Assembly: GCF_015209965.1 (NCBI RefSeq)
Contig: NZ_MU158689.1
Coordinates: forward strand, 556,086-620,085
DNA: 64,000 nucleotides
Direction: 5' to 3'
Source: Sphingobacterium pedocola
GTDB taxonomy: Bacteria; Bacteroidota; Bacteroidia; Sphingobacteriales; Sphingobacteriaceae
A model generated the notes under the pieces. That model searched no databases, had not been told where the DNA came from, and saw only the letters and a list, made by a program, of their open reading frames with translations. Both the position numbers and the translations under genes were made by a program. Below, in pieces: positions 37,230 to 45,672 of this stretch (position 1 is the stretch's first letter; each line of letters starts with the position of its first letter).

Positions 37230-37952
37230 ATGAGTAATACTACTCAAAAAAGGAGTTTTTCAAAAATAATTATCCTGGCCATTGTTTTGTTGGTGCCAGG
37301 ATTTTTATATTTATTGCTCAATCGTATTGGGTCCAATGAATATGTGAAGTTGCCAGTGTATGGTGAGAAATCGCTATCTGGAAAGGTGAATAGAAAAATG
37401 GGCAGGGAAATTCCGGATACAACATATCATCAATTAACGCCCATCGACTTTATAAACAGCGAAGGAGATACCATCCATTTTCTTGGATCGGATAGCGTAA
37501 TTACAGTAGTGCACCTTTTTTACACAAAAGACACCGCATTGTCTCGGAGCATGATGGATAATCTCTTTACTATCGCAAATAGATTTAAAAATAACTCTTC
37601 CGTGCGTTTGCTGTCCATTTCCGTCGATCCATCGGACATCCCGGATAGCTTGAAAAGCTATGCGCGACCATATGATACACTGATTGGAAAGTATTGGAAT
37701 ACTGTGAGTGCGCCTCATGTTGACCTGTTGAAATATGCGCGGGAAGAAATGTTGATTGATGCGATGCGGAATCCGGTTGATACGAATACGTTTGTCATTA
37801 GTAATAATTACTTGTTGATAGATTCACAACGTCGTATCAGAGGTTTTTACGATATAAATTTAAAGACTGAAGTAGACAGATTAGAAGACGAAATCAAACT
37901 CCAGATGGTAGAGGAAATAAGAAATAATCCGTTAAAAGTAGAGCAGCGATAA
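37230..37952 (+). CDS. SCO1/SenC-family protein lacking copper ligands
   Basis: 240 residues: an N-terminal membrane anchor (about 12-30) and a thioredoxin-like SCO domain. SCO proteins deliver copper to the CuA site through CxxxC and a distal His. Here the loop reads HLFYTKDTALSRSM (95-108), with D101 and S105 in the cysteine places, and the distal His position is I190/S191 in FVISNNYLLID. The fold markers SVDPS (131-135) and RIRGFYD (202-208) remain. So it is a SCO-fold paralogue that likely cannot bind copper as SCO does. Position between subunit IV and DUF420 argues for a role in oxidase assembly. Confidence 0.8.
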   Translation: MSNTTQKRSFSKIIILAIVLLVPGFLYLLLNRIGSNEYVKLPVYGEKSLSGKVNRKMGREIPDTTYHQLTPIDFINSEGDTIHFLGSDSVITVVHLFYTKDTALSRSMMDNLFTIANRFKNNSSVRLLSISVDPSDIPDSLKSYARPYDTLIGKYWNTVSAPHVDLLKYAREEMLIDAMRNPVDTNTFVISNNYLLIDSQRRIRGFYDINLKTEVDRLEDEIKLQMVEEIRNNPLKVEQR

Positions 37953-37953
37953 A

Positions 37954-38496
37954 ATGGCAATGACAGAAGAAGAAAAGAGATATAAGGGTTGGATTTGGAC
38001 ATTATCTGTTATAATCCCATTGGCAGTAGCGGCTTTATTTGGTGTTAACTTAAGGAAATTGGGATACGATGTAGAACCACTTTCTTTCTTGCCACCCATT
38101 TATGCATCTATTAATGGTTTAACGGCGGTGCTCCTCGTATGGGCTATTTCAGCGGTAAAAAAAGGTAATTTCAAGTTACATGAGGGATTGATCAAGCTTT
38201 GTATGCTGTGCTCTTCCTTATTTCTGATCATGTATGTTGCCTATCACATGACTTCAGATTCTACCCCTTACGGAGGTGAAGGTGCGATTCGGTATGTGTA
38301 CTTCTTAATATTGGTAACACATATCTTGCTGTCAATCATCATTATACCTTTTGTTTTGTTTACTTTTGTAAGAGGAATTGCAGGTGCCTATGAACGGCAT
38401 AAAAAATTGGCTAGAATTACGTACCCCATGTGGCTCTACGTAGCGGTTACGGGCGTAATTGTGTATATGATGATTTCACCATATTATACACATTAA
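37954..38496 (+). CDS. DUF420 membrane protein (CtaM-like), oxidase-associated
   Basis: 180 residues with five helices (about 11-28, 43-63, 80-98, 117-137, 155-174). DUF420 proteins (CtaM/YozB in Firmicutes) are needed for maturation of haem A-containing oxidases. Two histidines (VAYHMTSDST and THILLSIIII) could bind metal or haem. Last gene of the co-directional act-cox cluster, following the SCO-like gene directly. Confidence 0.8.
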   Translation: MAMTEEEKRYKGWIWTLSVIIPLAVAALFGVNLRKLGYDVEPLSFLPPIYASINGLTAVLLVWAISAVKKGNFKLHEGLIKLCMLCSSLFLIMYVAYHMTSDSTPYGGEGAIRYVYFLILVTHILLSIIIIPFVLFTFVRGIAGAYERHKKLARITYPMWLYVAVTGVIVYMMISPYYTH

Positions 38497-38619
38497 TCGA
38501 CAAGTAATAACAGGAATAAAATCGAAGATTGTTTTTTATTTTTAATTTCCTCTATAAATAAGTTCTCAAAGGCCGAGGAGAGACCGAAAATTTGCCTTTA
38601 TATCAAAACGCGATTATAA

Positions 38620-38650
38620 TTGCACGGAACGGCAAATTTATCTATGTTTG
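38620..38650 (+). promoter_or_regulatory. Promoter TTG-n20-TATGTTTG ending 4 nt before ATG
   Basis: TTG at 38620-38622, 20 bases, TATGTTTG at 38643-38650, AAAG, ATG at 38655. A perfect consensus whose expected start point falls on or next to the ATG, suggesting a leaderless transcript. Confidence 0.7.
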
Positions 38651-38654
38651 AAAG

Positions 38655-39110
38655 ATGAATAAGATTTGGATATATCAGGCGGATAGGATTCTTTCACAGC
38701 GAGAAAGTGGACAGGTTCTGGAAAGGATAAAGCCGTTTATTTCTTCGTGGACAGCCCACGGCAGTGCTTTAGCAGCGGATGGGTACATAAAACATGATTT
38801 ATTTTTGGTTTTCGAAGTTAATGAAGAACAAGCCGGGGTAACGGGGTGCTCAATAGATAAATCTGTTCATTTCGTAAAATCACTGGAACAAGAATTTGGC
38901 GTTAGCTTTTTCGATAGGTTGAAGATAGCCTATCGGGATGCGGAACATGTGATTCAGCTAGTGGATCGTTCTGTTTTTGAAGAATTGATCAAATCGGGAA
39001 CAGTTCATTCGCAAACTATCGTATTCAACAATATCCTAACGCATGCGTCTGAATTGGAGTCTAACTGGGAGATTCCTTTTCAAGATAGCTGGCATAGCAA
39101 GGTTTTCTAA
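38655..39110 (+). CDS. Conserved protein of unknown function
   Basis: 151 residues, soluble, no signal peptide. Visible: a cysteine at VTGCSID, FVKSLEQEFGVSFFDRLKIAYRD, and a C-terminal WEIPFQDSWHSKVF. No nucleotide-binding motif. Similar Bacteroidota proteins have been labelled 'ABC transporter ATPase', for which this sequence gives no support (no Walker motifs). The N-terminal MNKIWIYQADRILS plus the later strands suggest a small alpha/beta fold. It has its own promoter and seems leaderless. Its stop codon lies inside the 43-bp palindrome shared with pckA. Confidence 0.7.
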   Translation: MNKIWIYQADRILSQRESGQVLERIKPFISSWTAHGSALAADGYIKHDLFLVFEVNEEQAGVTGCSIDKSVHFVKSLEQEFGVSFFDRLKIAYRDAEHVIQLVDRSVFEELIKSGTVHSQTIVFNNILTHASELESNWEIPFQDSWHSKVF

Positions 39111-39145
39111 AAAGGTCAGGGTTTAACCCTGACCTTTTTAGAAAA
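39103..39145. terminator. 43-bp perfect palindromic bidirectional terminator
   Basis: Arms of 21 bases (39103-39123 and 39125-39145) around one central base: TTTTCTAAAAAGGTCAGGG... mirrored exactly. It contains the stop codons of both convergent genes, so both proteins end in ...VF. T-runs on both strands make it an intrinsic terminator for both directions. Confidence 0.9.
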
Positions 39146-40751
39146 CTGTTTTTGGTGCAGCAGATAGGATCTCTTCGCTAGCCCTATCTTCAAATTGTTT
39201 GAAGTTGTTTACAAACAGTTGGGCAAGTATTAGGGCACGCTGATCGTAGGCCTCTCTGTTTTCCCATGTATTCCTCGGATTAAGGTATGCGCTTGGAACG
39301 TCGGGACAAGATTGCGGTTTTAATATGCCGAACACGGCATGCGGTATATATTCTACCTCATCCAGATCCCCATTTATTGCTGCGTTTATCATCGCACGCG
39401 TATATCTGAGACTAATCCGTTTTCCTATGCCGTAAGGTCCTCCTGTCCACCCGGTATTAATCAACCATACGTTTACATCGGGATGTTTTTCTAGTTTATC
39501 GCCCAGAAGCTCTGCATATTTAATGGGATGTAGCGGTAAAAATACTCTTCCGAAGCACGCGGAAAATGTTGTTTGGGGTTCAGTTATACCAATCTCGGTA
39601 CCAGCCACTTTAGCGGTATAACCCGAAATAAAATGATACATGGCCTGTTCTTTTGTCAACTTGGATATCGGTGGTAGAATACCGAACGCATCGCAGGTTA
39701 GGAAGAATATGTTCTTGGGGTTTCCGCCCAAGGACGGTTTTTTTGAATTCGCGATATATTCGATTGGGTAGGCTGCACGGGTGTTCTCGGTGATACTGGA
39801 GTCTGCATAGTTTACGGTATTGGAATTGGGGAAAAATGATGTATTTTCTAATAATGTATGTTCTTTTACAGCAGCAAATATCTCAGGCTCTTTCTCGGCG
39901 CTGAGATCCACACATTTCGCATAGCAGCCTCCTTCAAAGTTGAAAATTGACCCATCGGCCCAACCGTGTTCATCATCACCGATAAGCGCTCTATTTGAAT
40001 CGGCAGACAACGTCGTCTTTCCGGTGCCGCTGAGACCGAAAAATAGCGCGACATCTTCGACTTTTCCTTCGTTAGCTGAGCAATGCATAGGTAACACATT
40101 GTGGTGATGAGGGAGAAGGAAGTTTAACACACTGAATATCCCTTTTTTGATTTCTCCGGTGTAGGCAGATCCTCCAATTAGTATTGTTTTTTTACTGAAA
40201 TTGACGATCGTAAAATTTTCTTGTCTGGTGCCGTCCACTTTGGGATCTGCTAGGAATTCCGGAACTTGAAGAATAAGCCATTCCTGCTTAAAAGTTTGCA
40301 TTTCCTCTTCCGTGGGTAGGATGAAAAGATTGCTGCAAAAGAGGTTTGCCCACGGTGTAGTATTTACCACCGTCACATTTAATCTGAAATGCGGATTGGC
40401 TCCCGCAAAACAATTTCGGATCCAGATTTCTTTTGTGCTTAAGAGATGAACCATTTTAGCATAGAGATGATCAAATATATGCGCTTCAATCGGAATATTA
40501 ACTTCTCCCCAATCAATTGCACCTTCTGTATAAGAATCCTTTACAATAAATTTATCCTTTGGTGATCGGCCGGTAAACTTTCCAGTAGAGACACATAGTG
40601 CCCCGGTATCGCTTAATTTTCCTTGCCCAAGTGTCAACGTTTGTTGGGTGAGTATGTGTCGGTCTAGATTCCAGTTTATTTTACGCGATAGTAAACCCAA
40701 TTTAGTAACGTCAATGAATGGACTTTTTGTCCCTAATTGTAATAGCTCCAT
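39138..40751 (-). CDS. pckA: Phosphoenolpyruvate carboxykinase (ATP)
   Basis: 537 residues starting MELLQLGTKSP. The ATP-type PEPCK P-loop GLSGTGKTTLS (about 239-249), FNFEGGCYAKC shortly after, and RSPKDKFIV near residue 62 are present, with length typical. It interconverts oxaloacetate and phosphoenolpyruvate with ATP, the first step of gluconeogenesis. Cytoplasmic, monocistronic. An ATG three codons earlier (40760) is possible. The minus-strand region before the start has only a near-consensus box. Confidence 0.96.
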   Translation of the reverse strand: MELLQLGTKSPFIDVTKLGLLSRKINWNLDRHILTQQTLTLGQGKLSDTGALCVSTGKFTGRSPKDKFIVKDSYTEGAIDWGEVNIPIEAHIFDHLYAKMVHLLSTKEIWIRNCFAGANPHFRLNVTVVNTTPWANLFCSNLFILPTEEEMQTFKQEWLILQVPEFLADPKVDGTRQENFTIVNFSKKTILIGGSAYTGEIKKGIFSVLNFLLPHHHNVLPMHCSANEGKVEDVALFFGLSGTGKTTLSADSNRALIGDDEHGWADGSIFNFEGGCYAKCVDLSAEKEPEIFAAVKEHTLLENTSFFPNSNTVNYADSSITENTRAAYPIEYIANSKKPSLGGNPKNIFFLTCDAFGILPPISKLTKEQAMYHFISGYTAKVAGTEIGITEPQTTFSACFGRVFLPLHPIKYAELLGDKLEKHPDVNVWLINTGWTGGPYGIGKRISLRYTRAMINAAINGDLDEVEYIPHAVFGILKPQSCPDVPSAYLNPRNTWENREAYDQRALILAQLFVNNFKQFEDRASEEILSAAPKTVF

Positions 40752-40940
40752 ATATATCATAATTTACGGAGCTAAGGTAAGAACAATGTTAAAATGAAAA
40801 TAAAATAATGTAATTTTTATAAATATTGTTTTTATTCAGTGTTTTTAACGGTTTGTTTTATTAATATAATAATTTTTATTGAAACATTCGTGGGGTTTAT
40901 AATGAATCTTTATGAGAATATTAATTGGGATTTTGCTAAT

Positions 40941-41476
40941 GTTAAAAGAAGGTTTAATTTATACAGTTTGTCGCTCGCCGCGACGGGGCTTTCATTTTTT
41001 CTTGATAAAAAACGAAACAAAAAATCAAGACTGGGTCAATGTTACGCTAAAAGCTCTTGGATTTACTAAACAGCTCCAAGCCGTTGCACTTCGGGGATCT
41101 GTTCTTAACCCAAATCCAAAAGCTTTCTTAACGCTACATCGACCTAGGCCGTCCTTTTAAATCCAGCTGAAAATCTCGGTAGTATTGTTAAATAACAGCA
41201 AGAGCACTTTTTTCTTTCCATTTACAGTGGCGGAGAAACAAAGAGAATGAAGGTGGATGCGCGCGAAGGGAGAGGTCTTGGATCATTTCAGAAGCCCAAC
41301 CAAAAGGGCTTCGGAATTTATCCCAGCCTGTGCATTCTCTTTGTGCGGGGAGACTTGTGCGAAAAAGCCGCCTTAAATGGGGGAAGCCCCTTGGTCCTTG
41401 GGGGCTCCAAGGACTAGGCCTCCGCGGCTAATGAGCGGAAACAAAACTGTATAAATTAAACCTTCATTTTTTTAAC
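40941..41476 (+). mobile_element. Structured TIR element, copy 2 (complete, 536 bp)
   Basis: Bounded by an inverted repeat: 40941-40969 (GTTAAAAGAAGG...ACAGTTT) against 41444-41476. Inside is the conserved core (41033-41150) with the hairpin arms AACAGCTCC / GGATCTGTT and GCTCTTGGATTTAC / AAATCCAAAAGC, then a unique interior holding CAAAGAGAATG (41239-41249) paired with CATTCTCTTTG (41333-41343), GAAGCCC / GGGCTTC inside that, and further GC-rich hairpins. It fills the gap between pckA and the carboxypeptidase. No gene of known function. Copies 1 and 3 lie at 14529 and 62221. Confidence 0.7.
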
Positions 41477-41488
41477 AACTACAACCTA

Positions 41489-42391
41489 TTACAACGAATA
41501 CGTTAAAGACACTTTTATATCTTCAACGTGAAGTTTTACCTTTTTTCCGAAAATCAAAGCCCTATTGTCATCCATATGACCTGCTGGAAATCCAAAGGCG
41601 ACGGGGTAACTGAATTCGTTGACCTTGTTCATAACGATTTCCTCAAAACGCTGTCCAAATGGAGGATCGCTATCCCGCAGTGACGTAAAACTTCCTACAA
41701 TAAGACCTTTTAGTTTATCAAATTTATGTGCTCTTTTTAATGTCCATAGCATACGATCAATATTGTAATGGGATTCTCCTACATCTTCGATGAACAGTAT
41801 TTTGTCTTCGTAAAAGGGATCAGAAGCGGATGCAATGATACTTTGCAGAATGGCTAAGTTTCCTCCAATGAGAACCCCTTCGCTTTCTCCGGGACGATTA
41901 GGGAAATCGGTATTTGCATATACGATATCCAAAGGCTGTCCAAAAAGTGCATGTTTAAGCGACTCCAGCGCTTCGTAAGTCGAATCGGCGAAAGATTTTA
42001 CCATCTGTCCATGGATAGTAGGAATGGCAAACTGACGCTGAATATGACTATGAATGGCTGTAACATCACTAAAGCCCACTAGCCATTTCGGTTTCGCTAT
42101 GAATTTACTGAAGTCTAGTTTATCGATAATACGTACCGAACCATAGCCTCCCCGACCAGCTATGATTGCTTTAATTTGTGGATCGTCTAGCGCCCGTTGA
42201 AGATCTCGTGTACGTAGACTATCATCACCGGCGAATTGATGAAATTGTGCTGTTGCAGATGAACCAATCTGAACCGTTAATCCCCAACTTTCTAAGGTCT
42301 TTACACCGAGGTCAATATCTCCTTTTATATAGCTTGCCGGACATACAACGGCTACTTTATCACCGGGTTGTAGGTATGGAGGTATCTTCAT
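41489..42391 (-). CDS. LD-carboxypeptidase, peptidase family S66 (muramoyltetrapeptide carboxypeptidase)
   Basis: 300 residues. The S66 family uses a Ser-Glu-His triad: S108 in LVGFSDVTAIH, a Glu near 205 in FIEDVGESHYNID, and a late His in PAGHMDD. It trims the terminal D-Ala from muropeptides during peptidoglycan recycling in the cytoplasm (no signal peptide). ATG at 42391. Its 3' end is 13 bases from the end of element copy 2. Divergent from metG. Confidence 0.9.
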   Translation of the reverse strand: MKIPPYLQPGDKVAVVCPASYIKGDIDLGVKTLESWGLTVQIGSSATAQFHQFAGDDSLRTRDLQRALDDPQIKAIIAGRGGYGSVRIIDKLDFSKFIAKPKWLVGFSDVTAIHSHIQRQFAIPTIHGQMVKSFADSTYEALESLKHALFGQPLDIVYANTDFPNRPGESEGVLIGGNLAILQSIIASASDPFYEDKILFIEDVGESHYNIDRMLWTLKRAHKFDKLKGLIVGSFTSLRDSDPPFGQRFEEIVMNKVNEFSYPVAFGFPAGHMDDNRALIFGKKVKLHVEDIKVSLTYSL

Positions 42392-42476
42392 GTATGATTT
42401 TAAGTTATGGTGTCTAAAAAAATGTCTATTCTAACGGAATATTATTTGATGTCTATTTATTAAGCTCAAATTGCGT

Positions 42477-42484
42477 TATCTTTG
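42477..42484 (+). promoter_or_regulatory. -7 box TATCTTTG upstream of metG
   Basis: TATCTTTG matches TAnnTTTG and lies 55 bases before the TTG start at 42539. It overlaps the earlier in-frame TTG at 42482, showing that the earlier start cannot be real if this promoter is used. The -33 TTG is poorly spaced. Confidence 0.45.
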
Positions 42485-42538
42485 CAAACAATTTTACGAT
42501 TTATTTTTTTAGTATTAACATTAAAAATACGATATATC

Positions 42539-44608
42539 TTGAGTACTTTATCTAAAAAACGCTATACTATTACTTCTGCCTTACCGTATGCAAATGGTCC
42601 TTTGCACATCGGGCACCTGGCAGGAGCCTATATACCAGGTGATATTTTTGTTCGCTTTTTGCGGTTGAATCATAAAGATGTGGTGTATGTGTGCGGTTCG
42701 GACGAACATGGTGCTGCTATCACGATCAAAGCAAAGAAAGAAGGGGTGACACCCACGGAAATTATCGATAAGTACAACAAACAAATTAAAGATAGCTTCG
42801 AAGAATTCGGTATTTCGTTTGATATTTATCACCGTACATCCGAGCCTATTCACCATCAACTGTCCCAAGAATTTTTCTTGAACCTATATGAAAAGGGAGA
42901 ATTTATAGAGAAGTTCTCTGAGCAATATTACGACGAGGAATTTAATCAGTTTTTGGCCGATCGATATATTGTAGGAACCTGTCCGCATTGCCAGAATGAC
43001 GGCGCGTACGGAGATCAATGTGAAAAATGTGGTACTTCACTCAGTCCGACGGATTTGATCAATCCTAAATCTACCTTAAGCGGAAACACGCCAATTTTGA
43101 AAGAAACCAAACATTGGTACCTTCCGTTAGATAAATATCAACCTTGGCTGGAAGAATGGCTTATCGAAGGCAAAAAAGGGGAGTTGAAATCAAATGTATT
43201 CGGGCAATGTCAATCTTGGTTAAAATCAGGGTTGCAACCGCGCTCTATGACTCGTGATTTGGATTGGGGAGTAGATGTCCCGTTGGCTGAGGCAGAAGGA
43301 AAGAAACTGTATGTATGGCTGGATGCGCCAATAGGGTATATATCGGCAACAAAGCAGTGGGCTATAGATAATGGAAAAAACTGGGAAGATTATTGGAAAA
43401 CGCAGGCGAACCCCGAGGAGGATTCGACCTTGGTCCATTTTATTGGTAAGGATAATATTGTTTTCCACTGTATTATATTCCCCGCTATATTGCATGCACA
43501 TGGTGGATATATTTTACCAGACAACGTGCCGGCGAATGAGTTTTTAAACCTTGAAGGAGACAAATTGTCTACTTCCCGTAATCATGCAGTATGGTTACAT
43601 GAGTACTTAGAAGAGTTTCCGGATAAGCAGGATGAACTGCGTTATGTATTGACATCAATTCTGCCCGAAACTTCGGATAGTGAATTTACTTGGAAGGATT
43701 TTCAGGCTCGTGTCAATAATGAACTAGTAGCAATCTTAGGCAATTTTGTAAATCGTGTAATGGTCTTATCGCACAAATATTTTGATGGCAAGGTATTGAG
43801 CGGATCTGCGTTAACAGGTGCCGATCAAAATGTGTTCGAGGAGTTGTCAAAATATCCGGGATTGATCGAACAATCTATCGGAAGTTACCGGTTTCGTGAG
43901 GCACTATCTCACTTTATGAATGCCGCACGCCTTGGAAATAAATATTTAGCCGACGAGGAACCTTGGAAAATCATCAAGAGTGATGAGGAACGCGTAAAAA
44001 CAGTGCTTTTCGTTGCTTCACAAATCGTAGCAAACCTAGCGGCTTTGGCCCAGCCCTTCTTACCTAAAACGGCGACGAAATTATTTGAAATGTTAAATCT
44101 GCCACAGCAAAGTTGGGAAAAGGCGGGACAGGTGGATGTATTGACTGATGGGCACCAGTTTGGTGAAGTGCAGTTGCTATTTGAGAAAATAACTGATGAA
44201 CAGGTCGAATTTCAATTAAGTAAATTGACTCAGGCTAAGATAGATAATGCTAAGGCTGCTTTTGTCGCTACTCCAGTTAAAGCGAACGTGACCTTTGATG
44301 ACTTTATGAAGTTGGATATCCGTGTAGGCACGATTTTAGAAGCCGAGAAAGTAGCTAAAACCAAGAAATTGTTGAAGTTAAAAATTGATACGGGAATCGA
44401 CCAACGAACCGTGGTATCGGGAATCGCCGAATTCTTCACGCCAGCAGATATTATCGGCAAACAGGTTTCTATTTTAGTGAACCTCGAGCCTCGCGAAATA
44501 AAAGGAATTATGTCGCAAGGTATGATCCTGATGGCGGAGGATGCGGATGGTCGATTAGATTTTGTAAATCCTACCGGCGCAATTAAATCGGGTAGTACGG
44601 TGAGGTAA
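42539..44608 (+). CDS. metG: Methionine--tRNA ligase
   Basis: 689 residues starting at TTG 42539 ([20 protein letters not shown]), chosen by family alignment. Class I signatures: HIGH at 23-26, KLSTSRN (KMSKS-type). The zinc segment has two CxxC knuckles (CPHC and CEKC). The anticodon-binding domain and a C-terminal tRNA-binding EMAP-like domain ([17 protein letters not shown] to end, about 585-689) complete the protein. It charges tRNA-Met in the cytoplasm. Ends in a large hairpin shared with the convergent folP. Confidence 0.95.
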   Translation: MSTLSKKRYTITSALPYANGPLHIGHLAGAYIPGDIFVRFLRLNHKDVVYVCGSDEHGAAITIKAKKEGVTPTEIIDKYNKQIKDSFEEFGISFDIYHRTSEPIHHQLSQEFFLNLYEKGEFIEKFSEQYYDEEFNQFLADRYIVGTCPHCQNDGAYGDQCEKCGTSLSPTDLINPKSTLSGNTPILKETKHWYLPLDKYQPWLEEWLIEGKKGELKSNVFGQCQSWLKSGLQPRSMTRDLDWGVDVPLAEAEGKKLYVWLDAPIGYISATKQWAIDNGKNWEDYWKTQANPEEDSTLVHFIGKDNIVFHCIIFPAILHAHGGYILPDNVPANEFLNLEGDKLSTSRNHAVWLHEYLEEFPDKQDELRYVLTSILPETSDSEFTWKDFQARVNNELVAILGNFVNRVMVLSHKYFDGKVLSGSALTGADQNVFEELSKYPGLIEQSIGSYRFREALSHFMNAARLGNKYLADEEPWKIIKSDEERVKTVLFVASQIVANLAALAQPFLPKTATKLFEMLNLPQQSWEKAGQVDVLTDGHQFGEVQLLFEKITDEQVEFQLSKLTQAKIDNAKAAFVATPVKANVTFDDFMKLDIRVGTILEAEKVAKTKKLLKLKIDTGIDQRTVVSGIAEFFTPADIIGKQVSILVNLEPREIKGIMSQGMILMAEDADGRLDFVNPTGAIKSGSTVR

Positions 44609-44611
44609 CTG

Positions 44612-44680
44612 GAACAAGAATTAAGGATCAAAGAGCAAGGCTAATATGTGTTCTTTATCCTTGCTCTTTAATCGTTGTTC
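44612..44680. terminator. Long hairpin between metG and folP
   Basis: GATCAAAGAGCAAGG (44626-44640) pairs with CCTTGCTCTTTAATC (44659-44673), with an outer GAACAA / TTGTTC (44612-44617 and 44675-44680). It lies between convergent stop codons and probably terminates both. Confidence 0.7.
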
Positions 44681-44691
44681 TTTCTTCATCA

Positions 44692-45531
44692 TCAGTAAAA
44701 CAAATCAATTAGCTGTTTTGCTTCTTTCACATCGTGTACACGTAGAATTTGAACACCACGCTCTAATAATAAGGTGTTTAGGGCCATGGTCGCATGCAGC
44801 GATTCTGCTGCACTGATCCCTAATTTTTTATAGATCATAGACTTTCTCGATATACCACCGAGAATAGGTAATCCGAGGTAATGTAATTCATTCACGCGAT
44901 ACAGCAGCTCATAATTCTGTTCCATTGTTTTTGCAAATCCGAATCCCGGATCGAGCAGGATATCTTTGACCCCCAACGCACGTAATGCCGCTATGCGCTC
45001 GCCCAAAAAGGTTGCAACATCAGTTACAATGTCATCGTAATCCGTATGCTGCTGCATGTTTTCCGGAAGACCTCGCATGTGCATTAAGATGTAGGGTACT
45101 TGCAGCGTTGATACGGTTTCGAACATCCTTTCATCAATTGTTCCACCCGAAACGTCATTGATGATGTGCACGCCAGATTTTACGGTTTCTTCGGCTACAT
45201 CGGCCCGAAAGGTATCGATAGAAAGCAGTGCGTCCGGAAATTCTTTCCGTATGGCATGGATAACAGGCAGTGCACGATCTTTCTCTTCTTGAGAGGAGAT
45301 CAGTGTTGCGCCGGGTCTTGAGGAGTAGGCGCCAATGTCGATGATATCAACCCCTTCCGTGATCATTTGTTCGGCTTTTTTCAGCGCTTTTTCCAGATTG
45401 TTATGCTGTCCTCCGTCGTAAAATGAATCCGGGGTTACATTGAGGATACCCATGATGATGGGCTTTTCGAAGGTAAGCAGCTTTCCGTTTACATTGATCG
45501 ATTGCGTGGGATGCGTTTGAAATTTGTTCAT
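44692..45531 (-). CDS. folP: Dihydropteroate synthase
   Basis: 279 residues of a TIM barrel. MGILNVTPDSFYDGG near the N-terminus, DIGAYSSRPGA, INDVSGGT and DPGFGFAK are diagnostic DHPS motifs binding pterin and p-aminobenzoate. It makes dihydropteroate in folate synthesis and is the sulfonamide target. Cytoplasmic. No folK or folB is adjacent. A GCAATG repeat follows upstream of its start. Confidence 0.95.
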   Translation of the reverse strand: MNKFQTHPTQSINVNGKLLTFEKPIIMGILNVTPDSFYDGGQHNNLEKALKKAEQMITEGVDIIDIGAYSSRPGATLISSQEEKDRALPVIHAIRKEFPDALLSIDTFRADVAEETVKSGVHIINDVSGGTIDERMFETVSTLQVPYILMHMRGLPENMQQHTDYDDIVTDVATFLGERIAALRALGVKDILLDPGFGFAKTMEQNYELLYRVNELHYLGLPILGGISRKSMIYKKLGISAAESLHATMALNTLLLERGVQILRVHDVKEAKQLIDLFY

Positions 45532-45576
45532 AAAACCAGCTGTTTGATAAAAGAAAGTGACGCGTTATTGCCCGTA

Positions 45577-45661
45577 CGTCATTGCGATGACCATAGCGAG
45601 AAAGCAATCTTCCGGACCTAATAAAAGAAAGACTGCTTCGTCGTCCCTTCTCGCAGTGACG
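45577..45661. repeat. GCAATG-family palindromic repeat, copy C
   Basis: CGTCATTGCGA (45577-45587) and TCGCAGTGACG (45651-45661) bound 85 bp with internal AAAGCAATCTT / AAGACTGCTTCG arms, the same plan as copy A. It sits between folP's start and the end of the DUF4920 gene. Confidence 0.72.
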
Positions 45662-45672
45662 ATAGTTTGCCT

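Noticed and set aside
40839..41160. Two overlapping small plus-strand frames in the copy 2 region
   Set aside because: They cross the repeat element; start codons lie outside it and no ribosome site is present.
42482..42538. Upstream TTG start for metG
   Set aside because: Adds 19 hydrophobic residues absent from MetRS and overlaps the -7 box TATCTTTG at 42477-42484.
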